Shown one piece after another: positions 34,275-46,071 of a stretch of 64,000 nucleotides of DNA. The stretch is from Orbilia blumenaviensis (taxonomy: Eukaryota > Ascomycota > Orbiliomycetes > Orbiliales > Orbiliaceae): NCBI GenBank assembly GCA_036872755.1, contig JAVHNS010000006.1:62001-126000 (forward strand), given 5' to 3'. How positions within the stretch are numbered: the stretch's first letter is position 1; every line of letters begins with the position of its first letter. The translations under genes were made by a program, and so were the position numbers. Below the pieces are notes generated by a model. It had not been told where the DNA came from. It saw only the letters and a program-made list of their open reading frames with translations, and did not search any database.

Positions 34275-35633
34275 ATGTCCGCCGAAGTTGAAGTGTCAGG
34301 AGGATTAGAGCCCCTTCCCAAACACTCACGCCCACCATCTCTTGATCTGCCTTGTTCCTGGGAGGAAATTCCTTTTATGACCCCTTCCCAGTCGGAGACC
34401 GATGATAGCAGCTCCGTAGCAGAAACCATCACAAGTGCACCATCTGAACCATCGACACCTACTACCAATACCAACCAGAACGATGATGATTACGCTTTGA
34501 ACGATACAGTGTTTACTGAAAGCATCGAGTTTACTAAACACCATAATTGCACCATTATCAATGAGAACAAATCTATTGGGCGTATTTCCAGATATTTGGT
34601 TTCAGAGGATGTCCTTTGCGTCTCGTCGTCAGTGCTTAGGTTGATGTTTACCGTAAGCGCTGCACCACAACGGTCGACCCATCAAGGTAAAACTCAAAGG
34701 GGAGGAAACTCACCGATGGGTGGAAAGATACTACGGCTCGAAGGTCACCCAGATGCAATCGAAATCATCCTTGGCATAATACACTTCTGTCCGCCAAGTG
34801 GGTTGGAAAATATAACCTTCGGGTCGTTAACAAGGCTTGCCAGTGTTGTCGAAAGATATCAGTGGAAAGATGCTCTCCAACCATGGAGTAATATCTGGAT
34901 TAAGAAATTTCAGAAGCACGCCCTATCGCCCGGTTATGAGAATTGGCTTTACGTCGCCAAGGTATTTTGTGGTGACAGGGAGGTCGACAGATTAGTAAAC
35001 CGGCTAGCGGATGAATGTGGAACGTGTGGGATTAATATATTAAGATATAATGAAGATGGTACAAAGACCCTACCGACGGAGCTATGGCCGAAGGAATTAA
35101 AATGTGAGATCCAGACCCTTAGCAGGCTTTCTCTAAGCTATATTGCGAACTTGCTAACTCCATAACCTTAACTCCCTCGTAAAGACCGAATCTTAGGCCT
35201 ACGAGAGCGTAGGCTTAACCACCTGAACTTTTGTCTCACCCTTCTACTCGCCGTATTTAATTACACGAGTAGCTTAGATCCGCTTGATCACCTCTGCAGT
35301 AATAAGGCATGCCTAGATTTAGCTTACGGGTCCCTCCTCCGATCCATGAGCGTCAGAAATATCCCGATTACCCCAGGCTACTCCGTGGGGACTAGCTCAG
35401 AAGACGATGTTGTCCCCAAGGCTGCAAAATTCAAATGGAATAGATCTGCAGCAGAGCTTGAGAAAGAACTGAAAGAGCTGACAGTAGATACTCTTGATGT
35501 TGTGATCCCAAGTCATAGATGTTCTCTAAGAGATCTTAAAGCCGGTTTCGCTGAGTGTATGGAGAGACATGATCTTTCAGGCTTCGACAGAATTCCGGCT
35601 TTACAGGTATTACTCAGGTTGGGATGCGTATAG
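34275..35633 (+). CDS. BTB/POZ-domain protein, array copy 1
   Basis: Two exons (34275..35103, 35197..35633; 93-nt intron, GTGAGA donor, TTAG acceptor) give 421 residues. A disordered N-terminus contains the array-specific motif CSWEEIPFMTPSQSE. The BTB-like core follows: YLVSEDVLCVSSSVLRLMF, the DAIEIILGIIHFCPP strand-helix, LASVVERYQWKDALQPW and SPGYENWLYVAKVF, the usual pattern of fungal BTB proteins. Exon 2 adds a helical C-terminal domain (CLDLAYGSLLRSM ... SAAELEKELKELTVDTLD). BTB proteins act as homodimers or as adaptors for cullin-3 ubiquitin ligases; whether this one binds cullin is unknown. It is the first of four head-to-tail copies on the plus strand. Confidence 0.85.
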
Positions 35634-36024
35634 CTGGAAGCAGCCATCGCAGATGCGAGAATAATAGCTACTTTTGCAGCGCTTCATATGGATCAACGAT
35701 ACATGAATATAATGGCATTGCGTTTAAGATATGTCACTATTGTAGGATATCTATTCACCCGATAGGATAGGATTTATATCAATACCAGATTTACATACCT
35801 TCGGAGGAGGTGTCAAGTCCTACGTATGAGTTGGACCAACCGGAGTCTGTTCGTGGGAGTAGTATACTGGTGCATAACTTACTTCCAACGGACCCCTCCT
35901 GACCAACTAACTCTACATTATCTGGGCGAGGCAACTTGGAAATCTATTCTCATATTTTGCTGCTAGCTCGCGGCTTAGGAATAAGATTGTCGGCCGAGAT
36001 AAAGCTCCCCCGCGTGTCACAACT

Positions 36025-37087
36025 TTGAAAATCGCCCGCAATGCAGATTACATTGTTTCCATCACCTACGATGGGAAATAATACGAATACTATTTTTCAA
36101 AAAAGGCCATTTTCTTCTCCTCCCCAGTTGTCGCCACAAGCGTGAGTGGTCTTTCAAATGATATATCATGATACAAGCTTATCTAGCGATGGGTTTTAAT
36201 TTGATTCTGCCCCAGCTCAGGAACAAAATTGGCATCTGGAAGGCTCCGCGATGGCAAAGGGGCATCGATCTGTCCGAAATCGACTTTAAAACGCTCAAAG
36301 AAATAGCGGTTATCTACCAACGATATCAACGGTAAGCCGCACTTAGGGCTTAGGAGCGTATTTGGATATTAAGACAAGCCGATTTTGCCCTCGATAATAG
36401 GTGCGAAAACCGGTTGTTCATCACTCAAGTATTCGACAGCAAAAACAGGGTGGAAGAACTAGTAGAAATTCCCGGAGACGAATACTCAGATTTTAACCAT
36501 AACGACGGTTTAATCCGAAGGTTCAACAATGGAAGGCTATCTACAGCTCTGTGGCCACAGGCAATTCTCGGTAATCTCTTATTCTTATAACTACCTACAG
36601 ATAAATCGATAAAGCTAGAATATACTACCAAGCCTGGCTACCAATTTAGACCAAAACTTAGTGATCAAAAGAGATCAATCAACTATTTTCCCTCATATGA
36701 AAGTTGGTTGAAATGCCCAAGTCCCTAGAAACCTGCAGAAAAGTGTGTCTTCAGAAACATTGCAGCGCTTTGGTGTTGGGAACAATGCTTCGCTCTTTAT
36801 ACGGGACCAAACTCGAAGAAGTACTCCATAATGGGGAATGGATTGGATCAGCCAAATTGCTATGCAGCAAGATGGAAAATATCTCCATAGAATGATTAGA
36901 ATATATTGATACCATCGTGCCCGCTCACATAAGCGAATGCTTTGTGCCGGATGTTAAGGAATGCTTTCACGACGAGCTCAAAGCCGAAAGCAACATTATC
37001 GAAGATGCAGTTGAGACGGCCGATATCTTCAAAGAGAAATCTGGATCTGAACTCATGCAGCTCGGAGCTGATGAATATAGGTTGTAG
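36025..37087 (+). pseudogene. Decayed BTB-domain gene, array copy 2
   Basis: Translated pieces match the neighbouring copies in order: NADYIVSITYDGK then a stop codon (about 36079), FFSSPVVATS, LKEIAVIYQRYQR, then directly NRLFITQVFDSKNRVEELVE, NNGRLSTALWPQAIL, and finally GTMLRSLYGTKLEEVLHNGE with SAKLLCSKMENISIE ending in a TGA at about 36895 before the frame continues to 37087. The block that holds the conserved PW...IW and DPGYEDW residues in the other copies is missing between YQR and ENRLF. No start codon with the WEEIP motif is found. At least two stops plus an internal deletion make it a pseudogene. Confidence 0.8.
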
Positions 37088-37887
37088 GGACCAGCACTGA
37101 TATTGTATAATCGGAAGTTCGCACTACATCATGTATACCTAGGTATATAGGCACTTTATATAGCTGCTCTTTGCAATCTCAGGGTTCTTCTTTCTAGTGT
37201 TTGATTAACGCTTTCAACTAAGTGTTTGCATTCGGTTACCCAGCTGTTCCCAGCAGCTCTGGAACCTTCCCTCGTACAAATCTGTAATCTGCAGAGCCCT
37301 CAGTTATTCCCAGTCCATTCGATATTAAGAATTGAAACATTAATTAACGGTTTCAATATAATCCGCAGCCGAACCGTTCTTATAGTACACATGTAGCCTC
37401 TGGAACGTTAATACCGGATCATAATAGAACCACAGCTAACAGCGCTGTCTTAGCCTAGCCCAGATCTACCACTTTTTTCAGAAGTTGAACTATTCCATAG
37501 AGCTAGAAATAGACCTATGAAAGTCAATCTCAGCAAATCCCTGGAATATGCAGTGTTTTCCGATCCCAACGAGACCAGGAACATGCTAATATATGGAAAA
37601 TCCCGGCCGTGTTGTCTCTGATCTCAGCTAGGTAGCAAACACCTAGACGCCAGCAAAGTCGTAATTGGCTGAAGTAAATGGTGCCTGAACTTGGGAGCAG
37701 TTAAATGTTCGTGTCGCTCGCATGTCCTACCCCGCCACTTCGAACCCTCATAGTACACTCCACGCGGTTGATCTACTTCCAAATTTTTTGGCTGCCCATC
37801 AGATCCGAGCGAATTGAAGTGGGTTCCAGGCTACCAAACGTCGGGTACTCATAAAAACCTTCCCATATTCTAGAAAATAGGTCCACG
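37088..37887. other. Spacer between BTB copies 2 and 3
   Basis: No gene. Contains an 11-bp string at about 37569..37579 and a 10-bp string at about 37608..37617 that also occur close together at 29231..29257 (see findings). Confidence 0.45.
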
Positions 37888-39341
37888 ATGGCACCCAAGA
37901 AGGGGAAGAGATTGCCGCGCGTATTGAACAATCCAGAATCGGCGGCCTGTGAGTATCTTCCTTCACAACCAATCGCAAGCGGTTCTGAGACTGGCACTAC
38001 CTGGGAAGAAATACCGTCAAGAACACCATCTCAATCGGAGGGTAGTGTTGATACAACTACTATCAATGTGCTAGATATAGAGAGACATGAATTGCGTTTG
38101 TAGCCCTGCCCTGCCTAGCCAGAGTGTGCTTGATCTCTGACAAACCTTGACGACACGCCAGAACAGGATGATTTTAAACCACCGGTCGCGATTCCCGCGA
38201 ATAGCCCTATCAGTGACCAATATCCCGCAATAGATAATGCTACAATCAAACTATCAGAAAGTAACTGCTGCAAGATCATCGCGTATTCTCACCTAGTTGA
38301 CGATTCACGAGAGTTCATATTCTTCGTTTCAGAGGACATAATCTCCATGTCTTCTTCCCTACTTAAAGGGGCAATGACTAGGCCTGGAGGACCAAACCTT
38401 TACATCGAGAAGATTGATATGGCTGCTTTCTACACCATACTCCGAATCCTTCATTTCGATATTCAAGAACACTTTTTGGACATTGGTTTCAAGAATTTCG
38501 TCCCGATTGTGGTTCTTTGTGAAAGGTTTAAACTCCATCGCGCCCTTCGGCCTTGGATACATATCTGGCTTGAAAAGTACAAAAATCGGGCTTTAGATCC
38601 AGGATTCGAGGATTGGTTGTATATCTCGACGGCGCTTGAACCTCAGCCAAAACTAGAAGTACTGGTCAATCTTCTGTCCAATGAATGTAGCAGCATTGGC
38701 GAGTGCGGTACATACGTTTTGAGACGTGGAAGGGAGGTACCAATAAACAATTGGCCCGTAGTCATTTTGCGTAAGAGAATATATCACCTAGCCTTCCCTG
38801 CTGCAGCCGGTACCGGTGACTAACGGACTACACCCCTGACCAAAAAGGCCGAATACTCTTACTTAGGGACGAAAAAGTTAAAAGTCTAACCCACCTTCTC
38901 AAAATTTTGACTATGTTCTTCAAAAATCCATCAGACTATGAGGAATACTGCAAAATAGAGCTATGCCTTAACATCGCCTACGGGTCTCTATTCCGATCAA
39001 TCGAAAAAGAGGGACTTTATAGGCTACTTGAACCAGGTGCGGAGTGGCATGGGTCCGTAGAAGGACTCCGGGAGAAACTGAATAAGATCAAGATCGACTC
39101 CCTGAATGAGGTAGATTGCGCTCATGCATGTTCGATTCAATTAATCAAAGAGAATTTTATGGCCCGGGTTACAATGGGTGAAGTTGATACAATTGGTGGG
39201 ATTGGCGATACTAACGATACAGAAAGCAAGGAAAGAGGGATTCTGGATACATTAGGCAAGGTACCCGCCCCGAAGAAGAAAGAGGGCTGCACGTGCACGC
39301 ATTGTCAACAAGCAAGCCTGTATCATAGCCCCACCCCATAG
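37888..39341 (+). CDS. BTB/POZ-domain protein, array copy 3
   Basis: Three exons (37888..38095, 38162..38770, 38848..39341; introns 66 and 77 nt) give 436 residues. The first exon carries TTWEEIPSRTPSQSE, matching copy 1 almost residue for residue. The core shows FIFFVSEDIISMSSSLLKG, YTILRILHFD, VVLCERFKLHRALRPWIHIW and LDPGFEDWLYISTAL. The C-terminal domain, ELCLNIAYGSLFRSIEKEGL and SVEGLREKLNKIKIDSLNE, aligns with those of copies 1 and 4. The tail ends in a short Lys/Cys segment (KKKEGCTCTHCQQ) found only in this copy; its four cysteines/histidine could bind a metal. The second intron uses GTAAGA and AAAAAG; no other acceptor restores the conserved frame. Intact by all signs. Confidence 0.84.
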
Positions 39342-40499
39342 CCCAGTCGAGGCTGGTCTGCTATAGCGTTGATATATCGCACTTAGGACCTAATTCGTCC
39401 ACGGTCAAAATAGGCTTCTGGCTCCCTTATCACTATTTAAAAAATTGATTAGAATTAAATCTTTGCTTATGATACCCCCCCATTGTGATCTCCCCACCAG
39501 GATCTCAATCAGTTTTCATAATTCAGTGTCAATATATTAATATCTTACAACAAAAACAACGCATCTTCATGGCAATTAGGTTCTAGGTACCAAGTCTGGT
39601 AGTGGCACATACCGAACCCGGCGCATGTCTATGAAGAGCGCTCGAGCCCGGCTTCCGCGAGATGAATGAGACCGTGAAACGTGTAGGCGGTAGTCTGAAT
39701 CACCACATACATGACCCGATACTTGGAAGGCGTGTTTCATAGGTCCATTTTGGTCATCGCAATAGGCATGAATAACGCATCGATATTGTTGGCTTGACAT
39801 CATATATATACATCAGATATATACGAATACCAGAACCTCTAGCCTGTCCGATCTAGATATCTAACCAGTAATCAGGTCGTCATTTCTTTTGGCAGCTATC
39901 GTTAAAATATTGCTTTAACTTTCGATTCCAGCCGATTAATCAATTAAGCACACACTTCCTGCGAATGTTTTGGTACGAGACAAACCTGGCATTAATTTAT
40001 TTAGGTATGTATATAGATCGATAAAACATGGCTCTTCTACTAATTCTACTATGGAAAAGAACCACAGCTTCCGATAACTGCTGAGTTTCGAGCCATACGC
40101 ATGTACCATGAGCCAAGCAATGATTGGTGATGTCATTGCGTCGATGGGTGGCTTAACGTACGTAGAAGCTTCCCGATGTCACATCTCCCACTTAAATTTA
40201 AGCTTCCAGGTATCTAGTTTCTTCTCTCCCCTCCTTTCTCTTGGCCATATAGGTCGTAATACTGCTCTTAAATCCAATTTCTTTCAACATAAGCTTACCT
40301 GAACAGCCCTCCCCATCATTAATTTACTAATCAGCTACGGCCTCAGGCTTCGCTTCGCAAGCCAGGTGCCTGAATCTTGTTCCAAATGACCCGCTAGGAG
40401 CCTAAAGTACACAACACCCTAACTCCCGCACGTTCTAACCTATCTATTAGACGTTCCGAGTCCCAAGGACAGTCTATTGTCGCTCGACAACAGTCAATC
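39342..40499. other. Spacer between BTB copies 3 and 4
   Basis: No supported gene; short open frames on both strands without motifs. Confidence 0.45.
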
Positions 40500-41790
40500 A
40501 TGTCAGCTACATCCTCAAGTCCGGTAAAACAAGTGAAAGCCACAAAAGACCCTGTGAGATCTAGCGTCAACCTGACTCCATCTACGTCAGAGAACGAGGT
40601 ACAAATAGAATACATGTTGGATATCACCCCCGAAATGTCTAAAATAGATATGTAGGAAACTTTCACGATATCCGAAAAGGACCCCCGAAGCCTCCAGCTA
40701 ACAAACCTGAAACTACCAGTGAGTCCAAGGATATTGAATGGATCAATATCGTAACGCCGCCTGAATCAAATTTCATCCTCTTTATACATCTCAAAAAACG
40801 AACAGTTGCATACAGAGTCATGCGCGATACTGTGTCTTGTACTTCACCTTTGCTAAGGAACCGTATCAACTGGAACCGTGACCGATACAAAACCTCCCCA
40901 AATACTATTGATGGCTCATGTGATGGATGTGGGAACGCAAATGGAGGCAGTCACCTCCATTTGTACGATGATGATAATGACCCAGATGCAGTTCGAAACC
41001 TGCTCCAAATTATCCATTGCAAACCCGACCTGGCTCTTCTAAATCCCGGCTTCGATTTAGTTAAGCGGATTGCTATAGTCTGCGAGAAATATCAATTCGA
41101 GGAGTCCATCCTTCCTTGGAGACATATCTGGACGGAGAAGTTTCTACAACACATATTAGACCCTGGCTACGAAGACTGGCTTCGTATTATAAAGATATTT
41201 GGAATCGAAGAGAAAACAGCGAAACTTAAAACAGCAGAACTTGTAAGAGTTCTCGGCGAACAGTGCAGCGCCTTGATGACAGATATCAAGTCCGGTAGAG
41301 TTTTCATGGTAAGACGAGGGGAAAGGGTGTTTACAGGTCTTTGGCCGGGAAAGGCAGTAAGTGAGTATCAACCCACTTAGAATCATATGAACTTGCCTTC
41401 CCGGCGTGGGCTTCTACTAACGCCATTGATGTGACCATTATAGGTGAGATCATAGAGCAGAGGAAATCAAGAATTGAACGCTTGGCTTCCTACTTGAGAA
41501 ACCTCAGTAGTATTCTCCGGAATGTCAGGAGCCCTTGTGGTTCGGATGAATGTGCTAATCTGGCTTGCGGATCCCTTACACGGTCGATCGTGAAGCAGGG
41601 TCTCTGTGGGGTACTAAAATCTACCAGAGAATGGGATGGCTCTGTGGAAGAACTTCAGGAAAAGATGAGCAAAATCACAATTTCTACGCATTGTTTCAGA
41701 AATCCGACCAGTCGGGACTGCAAAATCGCGGTTCTTAAAAATCATTTCGTAGCCTTTGTCAAGCCCCCCGGCGCCCCAACAAAACGGTAG
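40500..41790 (+). CDS. BTB/POZ-domain protein, array copy 4
   Basis: The region 40691..41360 and exon 41444..41790 (83-nt intron, GTGAGT donor) are firm: INIVTPPESNFILFIHLKKR, YRVMRDTVSCTSPLLRN, DPDAVRNLLQIIHC, RIAIVCEKYQFEESILPW, LDPGYEDWLRIIKIF, then ANLACGSLTRSIVKQGL and SVEELQEKMSKITIS. The best 5' solution is an ATG at 40500 (MSATSSSPVKQVKATKDP) joined by a 92-nt intron (40599..40690, GTACAA donor, GAAG acceptor), giving 371 residues; that junction is weak and the WEEIP motif of copies 1 and 3 is absent, so the start may be wrong or the N-terminus diverged. A loop with CDGCGNANGGSH replaces the usual acidic linker. Role as for copy 1, unknown partner. Confidence 0.75.
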
Positions 41791-42497
41791 TATTCCCCCC
41801 CAACACCGTTAAATATCTTTTTGTTCTTTTCAGAACTGTATATATATCTGTAATTTCGTAATATAAAGGCTAGTAAATCAAAAGTAAATGTATCATAGGC
41901 CTAGCCCGGGACGGGTTTCGTCAGTTTTGTTTATATATCTTTGAAACTCCTTAAGCCTCCCAACTACACAGGCACAGTTCAGCAACTAGTATTCCAGGCG
42001 AGGTTCTCTACGCATATATATATGTTGTCGCGATACTGGACCTTACACACATGCATGCCTAGGAGCAAAATTAAGCTTATAAGTCGGTTCGGCCAAGTTT
42101 CCAGGTTTAGGCGGTAAGGGTGATCAATATCACAATCTAAAACTCCCTGGTTTATGAACGTTTCCAAATGTTTCGATTTCTTATGAGATAACCAAAAAAG
42201 CACAAAAATACCCCACAAACGCATTTATTATAGCCTTACTTGAAGAAAAATGATCATGCAGAACGCTAACGAAGAATCTGGGAATGATTGATCTCATAAC
42301 CAAGAGTGCCAGATATACCTGCAATGATAGGACGCATAATAGAGATTATCGTGAATACAAAAGAAAAGGCTAATAAACCCCAAGCAAACAGATACCCTCC
42401 TTCAAGAGTCCTCCATAATATCACCCAAAAGAACTACCGCTACCCGCTACCATTCATATATCCCTTTATCCACGAGTTATTTAAGATATGAAGAGCT
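41791..42497. other. Intergenic spacer
   Basis: Shared 3' flanks of two convergent genes. Nothing recognisable. Confidence 0.5.
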
Positions 42498-42883
42498 TCA
42501 CGGCAAAGCCTCATAGTTATGGGTGTAACTCTGTCGGTTTGAGAAGAGGTAGTAGATGATGAGGCCAAGGATTGGGAAGAAGAAGACAAAGAGTCCCCAA
42601 AGAATCTTGTGTGATGCTGGGCGTGAAGACTTGAATAGTTCGACTGTACAAGGAAAAGTCCATAGGTTAGCACCCGACTCTCCAGCATACCATATGAGAT
42701 ATCAATTATAGGGTGATGAAACTTACTGAAGACCAAAACGTCCAAGATGAAGATGATAAGACCAACGATACCGCCTCCAGCACCATATCCCCAGGCATTT
42801 TCTTGGATGGTGATTATCTCATCGCTGACAGGAGCAGCAAGGGCGAGGGAAGAGAGCAGAGCAGTTAGGATGAAGAACAACAT
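42498..42883 (-). CDS. Small PLDc_N-type membrane protein
   Basis: Two exons (42883..42727, 42643..42498; 83-nt intron, GTAAGT donor, TACAG acceptor) encode 100 residues. A signal peptide (MLFFILTALLSSLALAAP) is followed by two transmembrane helices: GIVGLIIFILDVLVFIELF and KILWGLFVFFFPILGLIIYYLF. The core WGLFVFFFPILGLIIYYLFS matches the short N-terminal membrane module of cardiolipin synthases and phospholipase-D-like proteins (PLDc_N), which in fungi often occurs alone as a protein of about 100 residues. No catalytic HKD domain follows, so it is not an enzyme by itself. Reading straight through the intron gives a longer but hydrophilic, meaningless frame, so the splice is well supported. 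Function unknown. Confidence 0.85.
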
Positions 42884-43687
42884 TGTGCCTTTATTGCTAA
42901 TGCCGAATTTATGTAGAGGTTTAATCAGAAGGTTATGTTTGGACTGTGGAATAGGATGATCGATGTTGGTGATGAGGACTGAGGAGAAATGAGGAGAATT
43001 AAAAAGAGGTGGCTGACGGGGGAAGAACTTTTAAGTTATTACGTCGCTCTCGTCACGTAATGTAACCAATCCTTTCATAGAATAAAGGAATCAGATCGAT
43101 CAAATCCCACTACTACTCCTAAGTAGCATACTTGAAATGGGGGATTACACCATCGACCAAAACATTTATAAACAAGGACAGGAATGTACTTTTCCCGCAT
43201 TGGCTGTACTAGAAGGTACAAAAATTAGACTAAGGTAGTGACGTAATAAAGGTCATGCGACTGGCCTGAAAGGTATTTTGGTGTTGCGTTGCAATCGGGC
43301 GACTCCGTTCCCGATGAGCGATGAGATAAGATTGGATTATGCAAGATTAGATAAGATGAATGAATGTCCAGATTTGGATGATGATCTAATCATGCCAAGT
43401 TAAATCAGATAAGATTGGCAAATTATGGCTTGGCACAGCGCAAGGCTGGAAGGCAATAAGGATCCCCCTTTCCCTCCCACCGGTCCCCTTCCTGACGTTC
43501 GTCGCGATCTCGACTCCCACCGCGCGCACCAAAGGACGGGGAACCGCCAAATACAGCTTCGCCAGGCCGATACATAACCGGTTACGAAATATATACCATT
43601 GCTACGTCCGTAGGACCATCATATCCACCGGTAACGACACTACACGATAGCATCAGCCCCCACCAAACAGGACACGAATAGCTCCAT
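42884..43687. other. Divergent promoter spacer
   Basis: Lies between the PLDc_N gene (-) and the small coiled-coil gene (+). Several GATAAG-like strings around 43324..43415 (AGATAAGATTGG repeated with variations); otherwise nothing. Confidence 0.45.
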
Positions 43688-43915
43688 ATGGCTGGCCGGT
43701 CGAGCACATCATCACATCCTTCGCGACGGACGTCAAGTCCAGCAGACAGCAACAGCAGCCCATCAAAGGCGAGCAAGGACATCCTCCGGAAGGAAATCGA
43801 GGGCATCGAAGCCGAGGCATCGAAGCTACGTGCGGAACTCGCTAGTTTAAAGCAGGAACGGAAAATCCTAGCAACGGTGGTGCAGAGTTGGGGGAAAGGC
43901 GTGTCAGTTCTATAA
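43688..43915 (+). CDS. Short coiled-coil protein, probable
   Basis: One open frame of 75 residues from ATG 43688. The first 28 residues are Ser/Pro/Arg-rich and disordered; residues about 30-62 (DILRKEIEGIEAEASKLRAE and onward to KQERKILA) form a clear amphipathic heptad helix, ending in VVQSWGKGVSVL. The even composition and helix periodicity argue for real coding rather than chance. No family recognised; a small nuclear or cytosolic adaptor is possible. No intron needed. Confidence 0.5.
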   Translation: MAGRSSTSSHPSRRTSSPADSNSSPSKASKDILRKEIEGIEAEASKLRAELASLKQERKILATVVQSWGKGVSVL

Positions 43916-46071
43916 TAGCGATACCCAATACAGATACAACGGTCGGAAATTAAAAGTATGGGAGGAAAGATATGGAAAGAAAGGATCCCGGAAAACAGAC
44001 CGTGATTCCAGAAAGATATATAGCACAGCCTGCAAGGAGGAAGAGGGGGCATTCAACACCAGTCAGAATGAGGCAACTGCACATTTCCCACGTCCTTTTT
44101 TTTCGCAGGAAACCTTTTTGCTCTGGATCGAGTGTTTCTCATGTTTTTAAGATACCCCAGAGCGTCGTCGTTTTTCGATATTACCGTTCCTTTGCTTGGT
44201 GAGAAGGCCACCGTTTGATACGGCTACCTTGTATCGTCAGCGGTGCAAACCCATCAATTTCACACATTTATCCTTTTTAATATAAATACAAGATCTCGGG
44301 ATCGCAATTTTCCCAAAGAACATACTAGTAGTAGTTTAAGATCTGTTTTTTCCCCGCAAAGTAGACATTCCCGATAGATACGTCCCGCTAGTTTTTCGAT
44401 TGCAATTGAATCGTCGTAGCTTCTCAAGTTCGAACGCTTACAGCTACTTGCCCAAACGAATTTATTCAATTTAAGGAATCTAGAGTTAGCCTTATAAACA
44501 AAGGTTTGATACACCATTTATGATCTACGATTTCACATTCCAACCAAGGCTTCTACACAAAATATGAAAATTTCCATTGCTAGTATTCATTTCGAAGGTA
44601 ATCTTGTGATATGAGAGCCTGGCTCCCTGAATCAACTCTGGATCATATTCCTGTAATGTTTGCTTCCGAGCCCGTCACTAGTTCAAGGGTTATGCCGGCT
44701 TTCCCGTAAGAGCCAGGATCTGGATTGACAAAAGTGGCCTCGGCTCCTCTCTACTGTTCCATGTGTATATAATATAGCCCCATTGCAGGAGCTGATAATA
44801 TATAACAAATAGCTGGTCGGATCATGCGTCTTGTCGACCCCCTGGAGAAATATTAAAAGATTCATAACACGTGCTACATAATATATACGATGTAGATAAT
44901 GACGAAGTTCGAAGGGCTATACCTATAATATACACGGCATTAATACTATACCCAAATCCTTGCTTTTGTGGAGCACCCCGGTTGCGTCGTGAACTACCAA
45001 TGGACACGAACTTTGCTCAACTTAACTTCGGAATCCCCGAGTTTATCACAGGCTTAGAGGGGCCAAATCAAGGACTTTGCTCCCGTCGTGAATACACACA
45101 TATATGCCCTCGAAATATAACTGTAGTCCCCTAGGGTGGTGTATCTACCTTCGTATTAAATGGCAAGGTAAGCTGACACCAGCTCAAGGACTCGGCATGT
45201 CTTAACCTTCAGCTGGGTAAGCAAAACGGATGCGACTTTGCCATGGGCTTTCGTGAGCTACCACCATTAATTAGGTAATAAATGTGACCGGGTCTGCTAC
45301 ACCAAACCTCTCTATGCAAAGGCCGGAATTCCCCAACTCCAATTATAGGTACCCTCAATACTACAATACTCTCACGGCTTGACTAGGTTAAGATTGGTTT
45401 GAGACCAGTTTCGTCAGGAATCCCTTCCCATCGACTTTTCACAATCTTGAGTTTGAAGGCAAGCCCAACAGCTCCTTCCTTTTCCTTCGTCATAGCCGAT
45501 TGGCAAGCAAACAAAGGCCGTCTCCCGGAGAATTATGAGCTGGGCGCCCATCCTGTGGTTGTAAGCAAACCCTCAATCTCTTGGTGCCCAGACCGTCCGA
45601 ACGTGTCTCTTCGATTGGCGAAAAAGGCGGGGATCAGGGCGTCGCTAGTGCATAAGAGCTAGCCAACCAAAGGCTGGAGAATGCGGGAACACCCTCCCTT
45701 GTCCCCTCCCTTCCGTGCCCCTACAAATAATTCAGGCGGCTGGTAACTATTTGTCTGAGATCTTTGGATAGGTCGCAGACGGTGTAAAAAAGTAAAAGTA
45801 AAAATAAAAGTGGAGACCTAAAAGCTGATGAAATATATATACTTGGTTAGCAGATTTTGTTATGAGAAAGGGATCCTTTAAAGGGTTTGAACCCGACTAA
45901 TCGATTGTTATATCCCAAGCCTTCCTCGGAACCTGTCCCGAGAGTCAGTTTCTTGGTCGCAAATCCAGGAGTTTTGTTTTGTGTTCCGCCAAATTCGACA
46001 CCAAATCCCACGTTCCCAGAAACACCTGTCTCTGTAACGAGACACCAAAGAGGAAGAAACCGAAATCAAAG
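43916..46071. other. 2.2-kb intergenic spacer
   Basis: No supported gene. Open frames at 44260..44517 and 45399..45662 lack any motif. The last 200 bp before 46072 are the 5' region of the DUF2235 gene. Confidence 0.45.

Noticed and set aside
42440..42883. 147-codon unspliced frame at the PLDc_N gene
   Set aside because: Reading through the intron gives a hydrophilic Ser-rich tail; the spliced frame gives the conserved second membrane helix.
45399..45662. 87-codon plus-strand open frame
   Set aside because: No recognisable motif or gene structure; composition like the spacer around it.
45836..45900. tRNA-like B-box string (GGGTTTGAACCC) with an A-box-like TGGTTAGCAGA upstream
   Set aside because: The arms do not pair into an acceptor stem and the spacing does not fit a cloverleaf.
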